A stretch of DNA of 64,000 nucleotides, from assembly GCF_000315425.1 (NCBI RefSeq), contig NZ_JH992922.1:1341234-1405233 (forward strand), given 5' to 3'. Of this stretch, positions 1 through 7,222 are shown in pieces. The DNA comes from Massilia timonae CCUG 45783. GTDB lineage: Bacteria > Pseudomonadota > Gammaproteobacteria > Burkholderiales > Burkholderiaceae_D. A program made the position numbers and the translations under genes. The number at the start of each line of letters is the position of its first letter. The first letter of the stretch is position 1. Below the pieces are notes generated by a model. It searched no databases. It was not told the DNA's origin and saw nothing but the letters and a program-made list of their open reading frames with translations.

Positions 1-1030
1 TCCGTTCCGGATTCAACCAGACTTGATCGTCAAGTTCCCAGTTCCTGGTGCCCTGCGACCAGCGCTGCGGGTTGCGCTTTCTAGCCTCGTGATAGACCTG
101 CTCACGAAGCTTCAAAATCGCCGCGTCTTGCCCGCAGTGGCGCTGTGCCGGGGTCACGAATTTCAGGCCGCTGTGCTTGTGATCGTGGTTATACCAACGC
201 ACGAATTTCTGCGTCCATGCCTGCGCCTCTTCCAGGCTTCCGAATGGCTTGTTCGGGTAATCTGGGCGATATTTGCAGGTCTTGAACAGCGACTCGGCGT
301 ATGCATTGTCATTGCTTACACGTGGCCGGCTGAACGAGGGCGCCACACCCAGCTGTTCCAACGTGGCCAACATGGTGGCGCCCTTCATGGCGCTGCCGTT
401 GTCCGAATGGAGCACCAGTGGACGACCGGCCAGCCCCTCGGCCAAGCTAGTGCGGCGCATCAACCGTGAAGCCAGTTCCGCCGATTCCGCCACGTGCACC
501 TCATGCCCGACGACTTTGCGGCTGAAGATATCGAGCACCATGTACCAGTAATAGTATTGGCCTTTGATGGCGGCCGGCATCCAGGTGATATCCCAGCTCC
601 ACACTTGGTTCGGAGCCGCGGCGCAATGACTCGTGAGCACGCGCTCACAAGGTTTCTTCGCGCGGCCCCGATGATGCTGTTGCGCCGCCGCTTTCAGAAC
701 GCGATAGAAGCTTGACTCGGACGCCATGTACACGCCCCGATCGGCCAGCGCTGGCACGATCTGGCTGGGCGGTAAGCTGGCGAATTCCTCGCTGTTGGCA
801 ACGGCGAGGATTTCGGTACGCTCATCCTCGCTCAGCTTGCTGACCGGTTCTGGCCGCACGCTGGAGGGACGACCGTCGCCGGCCACGGCATCGTCGCCAT
901 TGCGCACCCAGCGCTGGAAAGTACGCAAGGTAATGTCCAGCTCGATGCAGGCTGGCGCCAACCGGCTGCCGGCGGCCTCTGCTTCACGGATCAACTCAAC
1001 ACACAACAGGCGATCTGGGACGCTGATCAG
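1..1030 (-). CDS. IS3-family transposase OrfB, DDE integrase domain, partial
   Basis: This open frame has no stop between about 1060 and position 1 and continues off the left edge. Translated by hand, it contains an N-terminal HTH-like segment and then an rve integrase core. All three acidic catalytic residues are visible: Asp in WDITWMP, Asp in LVLHSDNGSAMKG and Glu in NDNAYAESLFKT. The C-terminal part has the usual WYNHDHKHSGLKFVTP block. The frame is -1 relative to orfA and overlaps its end, with no good ATG at the junction, which suggests expression as an OrfAB fusion by frameshifting. The 1030 boundary is the first codon after the overlap, not a proven start. Confidence 0.85.
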   Translation of the reverse strand, partial: MISVPDRLLCVELIREAEAAGSRLAPACIELDITLRTFQRWVRNGDDAVAGDGRPSSVRPEPVSKLSEDERTEILAVANSEEFASLPPSQIVPALADRGVYMASESSFYRVLKAAAQQHHRGRAKKPCERVLTSHCAAAPNQVWSWDITWMPAAIKGQYYYWYMVLDIFSRKVVGHEVHVAESAELASRLMRRTSLAEGLAGRPLVLHSDNGSAMKGATMLATLEQLGVAPSFSRPRVSNDNAYAESLFKTCKYRPDYPNKPFGSLEEAQAWTQKFVRWYNHDHKHSGLKFVTPAQRHCGQDAAILKLREQVYHEARKRNPQRWSQGTRNWELDDQVWLNPER

Positions 1031-1524
1031 TCTTCCTCTTTGTCCCCCCAGATCGCCTGGGCTTTTTTTCGCAGGATCAGCAGCGCGGCCGCCTCGGCCA
1101 GCGCCTTCTCCTTGCGCTGTAAATCCTTCTCCAGTTGCCGGATGCGCTTTTTGTCCTCCTTCGACTGCGCCTGCTGCTCCCGCGTCTGCTTTACCACGCT
1201 CGCATTGGCCGACATGCATGCGGCACGCCACGTGGCAATCTGCTCCGCGAACAGGCCCTTGCGACGGCAATACTCGGCCAGTTCGCTTGTGTTCAGCGCA
1301 GCCGTTTCCAGTACCACGGAAAACTTGTCTTCCGAAGTCCATTCCTCGGCATTCTTTCCACTACCTGGCACCAGCGTTCCTTGATTACGAAGTTGACGGC
1401 GCCAAGTATAAAGGGTCTGTTCGGTGATCCCGCTCTCGCGGGCCAACTCCGACACCAGCCTGTTCTGCGGCGGCATCATCTGCCGAAGTAGCGCTTCTTT
1501 CCGTTCTGCTGAATACTGCTTCAC
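1027..1524 (-). CDS. IS3-family transposase OrfA, HTH DNA-binding protein
   Basis: This 165-aa protein has an N-terminal helix-turn-helix (SELARESGITEQTLYTWRRQ, residues ~25-45), a second HTH-like region around residues 70-100, and a C-terminal Lys/Glu/Gln-rich coiled-coil segment (~110-150), as in IS3 OrfA proteins that bind the terminal repeats. It starts with ATG about 66 bp inside the inferred IS end. Its 3' end overlaps the -1 frame of OrfB, and a run of six G (minus strand, 1044-1049) lies in the overlap. OrfA alone normally acts with OrfAB in copy-paste transposition. Confidence 0.88.
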   Translation of the reverse strand: MKQYSAERKEALLRQMMPPQNRLVSELARESGITEQTLYTWRRQLRNQGTLVPGSGKNAEEWTSEDKFSVVLETAALNTSELAEYCRRKGLFAEQIATWRAACMSANASVVKQTREQQAQSKEDKKRIRQLEKDLQRKEKALAEAAALLILRKKAQAIWGDKEED

Positions 1525-1787
1525 ACGATCTCTCTTGCCCGTCCCCGGTTGGTATTTACTTCATCAGGTGACGCGACAACTATTCTGACACCGGGGGATT
1601 ACGACCCGCTAATGCACTAATGCATGTCGCACGGAAAAGAATCACGGAGTTGATTGCGCCGGAAAGTCAATGATTTTGTCGTCGCCAGAAGCGGATTTCA
1701 CCTCCAATTACCTGATTTGCATAACTTCAATCCCAAGCGGGTAATCTCGTGGCGCCGATCACTTACATGCATTGAAGTATCTATACT

Positions 1788-2861
1788 GTGTCTTTCCTGA
1801 ACTTGCTATGGATGGCGATGACCAATCGATTCTCGACGCTGTATGTCCGCCTGGCCGGCCCGCTTTTGCTCGCGGCCCTGATGAGTTCCAGCCCTGCGAT
1901 TGCGCAATCGCTCCCTGCCAGCTGCGAGATGGGTGAACTGGCCACGGTGCCGCTCACGTTCACCGACGATCTGCGTCCCATCATGAAGGCCAGTCTCAAC
2001 GGTTCCCCTATTTCCGCCGTGGTGAACATCGGCTCGCCACAAACCATCGTCCTCAACAAGAAGACCCTGGATCGTCTCGCCATCAAGCTACGTCATGTCA
2101 CCAGTACCACGTTCCAGGAAAGTAGGAGCGGCACAACGGATTTCATCCCGCAAGGTGAATTCATGCCGTCTGGCCAATTCATCGTCAGGGAAGGCGTAAC
2201 GACCTTTGTCGACGACGCCTCTTTCGGTCGGACGAAGCTGACGGACAGCTGGTATCTGGTCGAGGATTTTATGGACGACACTTTCGGCGCAAGGGTTGGC
2301 GCCGGCAATCTCTTGCTCACGGATCTCGAAGTCGCCCTGGACGAGGGCTATCTGAAACACTTCAACCCGCAAGGCTGCTTCAGGGAGCATCTCGCCTACT
2401 GGGACCCGGACGCCGTCGCCGTCCCCATCCGGGTAGACCTGTGGAAGCGCGATCCACGTCCGGTGTTCAGCGTGCTCATCAACGGCAAGGAGGTCTGGGC
2501 GCTATTGTCGACGGCGACGCCGCATTCCTACCTTCCGGCAGTCGCCGCGGAGCGGCTGGGATTGACGCCCGCCGCATCCGGCGCGACCCGTGAGGACCCG
2601 CTTCCCGGCCACGGCCAGGACAAGCCGGTGTGGAACGTGCCAGTAGGTCAGATGTCGATCGGCGGACTCGAGGTCAAGGACTTCAATGTGCGCCTGATGG
2701 ACCTGCCGTATTCAGGCGCGATCCTGATATTGGGCACCGACTTCCTGCACCGCCACCGGACCTATATCGCGATGAGCCAGCGGCAGGTGTACTTCTCCGC
2801 CGTCAAGAATCCGATCCTGAAACGCGGCTCGGTCGAAGTGATCTCGCAACCGGTGAAATAA
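1788..2861 (+). CDS. Exported retropepsin-like protein with both catalytic Asp residues replaced
   Basis: This protein of up to 357 aa has a signal peptide (hydrophobic ~19-38, likely cleavage AIA-QS) and two lobes resembling bacterial retropepsin-type aspartic proteases. The C-terminal block LILGTDFLHRHRTYIA, then QRQVYFS, is characteristic of the family. The active-site motif D-T-G is absent from both lobes: the expected sites read VVNIGSPQT (residues ~78-86) and ALLSTATPHS (~238-247). Proteolysis is therefore unlikely and a binding or scaffold role is more plausible, though this is inference. The longest frame begins with GTG at 1788; ATG at 1812 or 1818 would also keep the signal peptide, and no strong ribosome site decides. 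It follows the IS element and converges on the MFS gene with a 7-bp gap. Confidence 0.7.
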   Translation: MSFLNLLWMAMTNRFSTLYVRLAGPLLLAALMSSSPAIAQSLPASCEMGELATVPLTFTDDLRPIMKASLNGSPISAVVNIGSPQTIVLNKKTLDRLAIKLRHVTSTTFQESRSGTTDFIPQGEFMPSGQFIVREGVTTFVDDASFGRTKLTDSWYLVEDFMDDTFGARVGAGNLLLTDLEVALDEGYLKHFNPQGCFREHLAYWDPDAVAVPIRVDLWKRDPRPVFSVLINGKEVWALLSTATPHSYLPAVAAERLGLTPAASGATREDPLPGHGQDKPVWNVPVGQMSIGGLEVKDFNVRLMDLPYSGAILILGTDFLHRHRTYIAMSQRQVYFSAVKNPILKRGSVEVISQPVK

Positions 2862-2868
2862 GGCGCCG

Positions 2869-4356
2869 TCACTGCGCCGTCACCGTCACCGGCTCGGCCG
2901 TCGGCGCCACGCTCTGCCCGCGGCTGATGCTGTCGCCATCGTTGCGGCGCAGGCGCCAGAACACGGCCGAGGAGAGCAAGGTCAGCACCGCCAGGACGGC
3001 GAAGCCATGGTGCAGCGCCTGCGTCACCTGGCCCTGGTTGGTTTGCGACACCCCGCCCAGGAACCAGGCGGTGACGATCGACCCTGCCGCCAGGCCAAAG
3101 CTCATCGACAATTGCTGGAACGAGCTGGAAATCGTGCTGGCCATGCTGGTATCGGCCGGCTCGACGTCGGCATAGGCCAGCGTGTTCATGCTCGAGAACT
3201 GCAGCGAGTTGAAGAAGCCCTGCATCAGGCCGATGCCGACGATCACCGCCAGCGGCGTGCCGGCATCCACCAGCGTGAACATCGCAATGGTCACGCCGAT
3301 CATGATCGTATTCACCAGCAGCACCCGGCGATAGCCGAAGCGCGCCAGCAAGCCGGGCGCGAACACCTTCATGCCCATTGCCGCCAGCGCCGACGGCATC
3401 ATCAGCAAGCCCGATTGCCATGCCGGCAGTCCCAGGCCCAGCTGGTACAGCAGCGGCAGCAGGAAGGGCAGGCCGCCGACGCCGAGACGGGTGAGGAAGC
3501 CGCCCAGCACCGCGATACGGAAGGTGCGCACCTTGAGCAGGGTCAGGCGCAGGAGCGGGAATTTGGTCCGGCAGGCATGCCAGGCATACGCGCCCAGCAG
3601 GCCGAGCGCCAGCAGGAACAGCAGGCCGGCCGTCATGCCGTCGAGCGTATGCTCGCCAAACACTTCCAGCACCCACGACAACAGGGCGGTGCCGCTGCTG
3701 AACAGGATCAGGCCGGGCACGTCGAGCGGACGCCGCTGTTCGGAACGGTAGTCAGGCATATGGCGCCAGACAAAATACAGCGCAGCCAGTCCGACTGGAA
3801 TATTGACGAAGAAGATCACGCGCCACGAGGTCCAGTGCACGATCAGGCCGCCGACCGTCGGCCCCAATAGTGGCCCGATCAGGGCAGGGATGATGACGAA
3901 GTTCATCGCCCCCAGCAGCTCGTTCTTGGGGAAGGTGCGCACGATCGACAGGCGGCCGATCGGGATCATCATGGCGCCCCCCAATCCTTGCAGCAGCCGG
4001 GCGCCGGTCATCATGTGGGCGCTCACTGACAGCCCGCACAGCACCGATGCGAAGGTGAACACGGCAATGGCCGTGAAGAACACGCGCCGGGTGCCGAAGC
4101 GGTCGGCCATCCAGCCGCTCAAGGGAATGCCGACCGCAAGGCCGAGGATGTAGCTGGTGACGACCGACTTCAGGCTCAGTGGGGTGACGCCGAGGCTGGC
4201 GGCAATGCTGGGAATGGCGGTATTGACGATGGTCGCATCGAGCTGCTCCATGAACAGGGCAGTCGCGACGAGCCAGGGAAGGTAGCGCTTGAGGGTGGGC
4301 GAAGGGGTCAATCGGGCCTCGTGAAAACGGCAGGCGGCAGTGGCCGCCAGAGGCAC
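2869..4356 (-). CDS. MFS transporter, DHA2 (EmrB/QacA-like) drug:H+ antiporter family
   Basis: This 495-aa inner-membrane protein has many evenly spaced hydrophobic segments. The DHA2 TM1 motif LDATIVNTAIP lies at residues ~39-49, and the antiporter motif C GPLLGPTVGGLIVHW is followed by SWRVIFFVNIPVG, typical of 14-TM proton-coupled multidrug exporters related to EmrB and MdtD. The first ~25 residues are not hydrophobic and may be over-called, but no closer ATG exists before TM1. There is no adjacent membrane-fusion protein or outer-membrane factor, so it probably acts alone. The substrate cannot be inferred. It converges on the retropepsin-like gene. Confidence 0.87.
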   Translation of the reverse strand: MPLAATAACRFHEARLTPSPTLKRYLPWLVATALFMEQLDATIVNTAIPSIAASLGVTPLSLKSVVTSYILGLAVGIPLSGWMADRFGTRRVFFTAIAVFTFASVLCGLSVSAHMMTGARLLQGLGGAMMIPIGRLSIVRTFPKNELLGAMNFVIIPALIGPLLGPTVGGLIVHWTSWRVIFFVNIPVGLAALYFVWRHMPDYRSEQRRPLDVPGLILFSSGTALLSWVLEVFGEHTLDGMTAGLLFLLALGLLGAYAWHACRTKFPLLRLTLLKVRTFRIAVLGGFLTRLGVGGLPFLLPLLYQLGLGLPAWQSGLLMMPSALAAMGMKVFAPGLLARFGYRRVLLVNTIMIGVTIAMFTLVDAGTPLAVIVGIGLMQGFFNSLQFSSMNTLAYADVEPADTSMASTISSSFQQLSMSFGLAAGSIVTAWFLGGVSQTNQGQVTQALHHGFAVLAVLTLLSSAVFWRLRRNDGDSISRGQSVAPTAEPVTVTAQ

Positions 4357-4428
4357 GATTGTGTCACAAACTGCAAGACGACCGCGCCATGGACCGGCCG
4401 CTGCCGGCCCATGCGCGCATCATGCACA

Positions 4429-4992
4429 TCAGAAGCGGTAAGCCGCCTTGGCGATGAACCAGTTGGCGCCCGCGTTCGGGCTCTTGATGCTGGCGTTCGA
4501 GTAGTGCTGGTACTTCAGGCCGAAGTCCCATTTCTGGGTGGTGTAGCCGATGCCGATGTGGTCGCCGAACTGGAAGGCGGTCGACAGTTCCTTGTCTTCG
4601 TTCTTGTACAGGGTCGAGAACAGGTTGACGCCGATACCGATCTCGCCATACAGGCCGAGCTTGTTGTCATTCTGGTAGCGGAACACCGGGGTGAAGCCGA
4701 TGACGCCGATGTTTTTGTTCTGGCCACGGACGTTCTCGTAGGAATTCAGGCGCCACAGGGCCAGGTTGCCTTCCCAGTAGCCCGACAGGTGACGGCCGTT
4801 GCCGGCGAACCAGCGCTTGTCCCAGTCGGACTGGACCGCGATGCGGTACATGCGCTGCTGCGGGTTGGTGCCGACTTCAAACGAGGCGGAGTCGATGTAG
4901 CCATTGCCGACGGTGGACTGGGCCGAGGCGAACGGAGCGAACAGCGCGGCGCAGAGTGCAGCCAGCGCGCTGATTTTCTTGGTAGTGATCAT
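4429..4992 (-). CDS. PagL-like lipid A 3-O-deacylase (acyloxyacyl hydrolase family)
   Basis: This 187-aa outer-membrane beta-barrel protein has a clear signal peptide (cleavage ASA-QS near residue 25) and ends in a C-terminal Phe, as expected for Bam substrates. The family signature HYSNASIKSPNAG carries the catalytic His163 and Ser165 (H-x-S). In Pseudomonas PagL the third catalytic residue is Glu 14 positions after the His; here that position is Asn177, so the acid is either elsewhere or missing. The family removes the 3-linked acyl chain of lipid A, altering envelope properties and immune recognition. It stands alone, with a short non-coding gap on each side. Confidence 0.8.
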   Translation of the reverse strand: MITTKKISALAALCAALFAPFASAQSTVGNGYIDSASFEVGTNPQQRMYRIAVQSDWDKRWFAGNGRHLSGYWEGNLALWRLNSYENVRGQNKNIGVIGFTPVFRYQNDNKLGLYGEIGIGVNLFSTLYKNEDKELSTAFQFGDHIGIGYTTQKWDFGLKYQHYSNASIKSPNAGANWFIAKAAYRF

Positions 4993-5131
4993 GGTTATCC
5001 TTGGAAGGAAAAAGCGTCATTCTTATTTGATACGCTATTGTACAAGCGAGAACAATAGCGTGCTGGCGGCCACGCAACCATGCGGCGAAGGTATCATAGA
5101 CGCCCGCTGCGACATAACCACATCAACAATA

Positions 5132-5851
5132 ATGGCCGAACCAACCGCTCCAACCGAACCAAGCATCGCTCCGTTATACCCGCTCGCCGCCCCCATGGCG
5201 CGCCAGCCCGAACCCGCGGTGCTGCCGCACGATCCGGTGGGCGAGCACATCGCCGCCCACCTGGGCAAGCCCGCCCTGTACTTCCACGAGACCCAGGCCG
5301 ACGGCGTCCAGGTCGACATCCACGTGGTCAAGCCGACCGCGTCCTATCCCTATGTGCGCCTGGTGACATCGGGCATGAGCAAGCAGCCGATGAATGTGCC
5401 GGAAGGCGCGCCGGCTTATGCCGAGCTCATGATGGCCCTGCCGGCGAACTGGCAGCTGGACGAAGCCGCGATGCAGGACGAGCGCTGGTACTGGCCGGTG
5501 GCCCTGCTGCGCCACCTGGCGCACTATCCGCACAAGGAGCGTACCTGGATCGGCCTCGGCCACTCCTTGCCGAACGGGAACCCGGCCAAACCGTATATCG
5601 CTAGCATCGGCTTCTGCGGCGCCATCGTGCTGCCGCCCGCATCGAGCCCGGAACCGTTCCATTCGGTCACGGTCGACGGCAAGGACGTCTATTTCCACTG
5701 CGTCGTGCCGCTCTACAAGGAAGAGCTGAACCTGGCGCGCCGCCGCGGCTTTCCGGAACTGATCGACAAGTTCAATGAGTACGACGTCACCGACGTGGTC
5801 GACCCGGCGCGCAAGAACACGGCCCGAAAGAAATTCCTCGGGCTGTTCTAA
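5132..5851 (+). CDS. Suppressor-of-fused (SUFU) domain protein
   Basis: This 239-aa protein is soluble, without a signal peptide. The stretches YPYVRLVTSGMS, AYAELMMALP, ERWYWPVALLRHLAHYPH and VPLYKEELNLARRRG match the bacterial SUFU family, named after the eukaryotic Hedgehog-pathway protein. In bacteria the domain is often an immunity or unknown-function protein; no toxin gene is adjacent here. The frame stays open upstream to 4904, but that would run antisense through the PagL-like gene, so ATG 5132 (MAEPTAPTEP) is preferred. The first ~35 residues are Pro/Ala-rich and probably unstructured. It converges on the M20 hydrolase gene with a 3-bp gap. Confidence 0.85.
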   Translation: MAEPTAPTEPSIAPLYPLAAPMARQPEPAVLPHDPVGEHIAAHLGKPALYFHETQADGVQVDIHVVKPTASYPYVRLVTSGMSKQPMNVPEGAPAYAELMMALPANWQLDEAAMQDERWYWPVALLRHLAHYPHKERTWIGLGHSLPNGNPAKPYIASIGFCGAIVLPPASSPEPFHSVTVDGKDVYFHCVVPLYKEELNLARRRGFPELIDKFNEYDVTDVVDPARKNTARKKFLGLF

Positions 5852-5854
5852 GGC

Positions 5855-7048
5855 TTAGGCCACCGGCAGGCTCATCTCCGCCAGCCGCACCCAGTAGCTG
5901 GCGCCGATCGGCAGCAGGTTGTCGTTGAAGTCGTAGCTGGCATTGTGCAGCTGGCAAGGGCCGAGCCCATGGCCGCCGGCGCGGTGATCGCCTTCGCCAT
6001 TGCCGATGAAGACATAGCAGCCCGGCTTGGCTTGCAGCATGAAGGCGAAGTCCTCGGCGCCCATGGTCGGTTCGACATCGGCATTGACCTGGGCCGGGCC
6101 CACCACCGCGCGCATCGCCTCGATCGCGAACGCGGTCTGTTCCGGATGGTTGACCAGCGGCGGGTAATTGCGCTTGAAACCGAAGTCGATGCTGGCGCCA
6201 AAGCCAGTTGCGATGCCATTCGCCATTTCTTGCATGCGGCGCTCGACCAGGTCGAGCACCTCGGTGGTGAAGGTGCGCACCGTGCCGACCAGTTCGGCTT
6301 CATCGGGGATGATATTGGTGGCGCTGCCGGCATGGATCTGCGTGATGGACAGCACCGCGGTATGCAGCGGGTTCTTTTCGCGCGAGACGATGGTCTGCCA
6401 GGCTTGCGCGATCTGCACCGCCACCATCACCGGATCGATGCCGCGATGCGGCTGCGCCGCGTGCGCGCCCTTGCCGCGCACGGTCACGCGGAACTCGTTA
6501 CTCGAGGCCATCATCGGGCCGGAAACGACGCCGAAATGCCCTTCCGGGATGCCTGGCCAATTGTGCATGCCATACACGGCGTCCATCGGGAAGCGCTCGA
6601 ACAGGCCGTCGTCGATCATGCGCTTGGCGCCGCCGCCGCCTTCCTCGGCCGGCTGGAAGATCAGGTACACGGTGCCGTCGAAGTTGCGGTGCTGCGCCAG
6701 GTAGTGGGCGGCGCCGAGCAGCATCGCGGTGTGGCCGTCATGGCCGCAGGCGTGCATCTTGCCCGCGTGGGTCGAAGCATGCGCGAAGCCGTTCAATTCT
6801 TGCATCGGCAGCGCGTCCATGTCGGCGCGCAGGCCGATCGCGCGTTGCGAGGCGCCGTTCTTGATGATGCCGACCACGCCGGTCACGCCCAGGCCGCGCA
6901 CCACGGGGATGCCCCATGCGCCCAGGCGTTCGGCAACGATGTCGGCGGTGCGGTGTTCTTCGTAGCACAGCTCCGGGTGGGCATGCAGGTCACGTCGGAT
7001 GGCCTGGATCTCTGCTTGAGACGCCAGGATAGGTTCCACTAGTTTCAT
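5855..7048 (-). CDS. M20-family amidohydrolase (hippurate hydrolase / N-acyl amino acid hydrolase type)
   Basis: This 397-aa cytoplasmic metallohydrolase shows the M20D metal-binding pattern: HAHPELCYEEH near the N terminus, GKMHACGHDGHTAML with Cys101 and His103, the catalytic Glu pair in FQPAEEGGGG (135-136), and His162 in YGMHNWPG. The C-terminal GAEDFAFML motif is also typical. Such enzymes cleave N-acyl amino acids such as hippurate, or remove acetyl groups; exact specificity is not readable. The start is supported by a GAGGAG ribosome site 7 nt upstream of ATG 7048. It is divergent from the molybdopterin oxidoreductase gene across 174 bp. Confidence 0.88.
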   Translation of the reverse strand: MKLVEPILASQAEIQAIRRDLHAHPELCYEEHRTADIVAERLGAWGIPVVRGLGVTGVVGIIKNGASQRAIGLRADMDALPMQELNGFAHASTHAGKMHACGHDGHTAMLLGAAHYLAQHRNFDGTVYLIFQPAEEGGGGAKRMIDDGLFERFPMDAVYGMHNWPGIPEGHFGVVSGPMMASSNEFRVTVRGKGAHAAQPHRGIDPVMVAVQIAQAWQTIVSREKNPLHTAVLSITQIHAGSATNIIPDEAELVGTVRTFTTEVLDLVERRMQEMANGIATGFGASIDFGFKRNYPPLVNHPEQTAFAIEAMRAVVGPAQVNADVEPTMGAEDFAFMLQAKPGCYVFIGNGEGDHRAGGHGLGPCQLHNASYDFNDNLLPIGASYWVRLAEMSLPVA

Positions 7049-7222
7049 CGTGTTCTCCTCGCTGTTTGCGAATGTGTTACCACGCTGTCCAGTCTTTGCA
7101 TGGCATCGTTTTAACTATTGTAGCTTGCCTCAAACAGACTTGACAGAGGAGGGCGCGAAGCCCGCCGGAATCGTATAAAGTATTGGATTCACGCAGTTTT
7201 TTCACCGAAGTCCGATAAGAAA

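Larger units (their letters stand above)
1..1590 (-). mobile_element. IS3-family insertion sequence, cut by the window edge
   Basis: The element reads on the minus strand and carries an orfA/orfB pair typical of the IS3 family. Its end upstream of orfA is placed near 1590, where the minus strand begins TGTCAGAATAG after the GC-rich flank; this boundary is inferred because the opposite inverted repeat lies outside the window. I could not verify a target-site duplication. Both reading frames are open as far as visible, so the copy may be active. Confidence 0.8.

Noticed and set aside
1625..1630. TGTCGC upstream of the retropepsin-like gene as an ArgR half-site
   Set aside because: There is no second repeat at 21 bp and the gene has no link to arginine metabolism.
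7140..7179. TTGACA and TATAAA upstream of the molybdopterin oxidoreductase gene
   Set aside because: The two elements are 28 bp apart, too far for a promoter.
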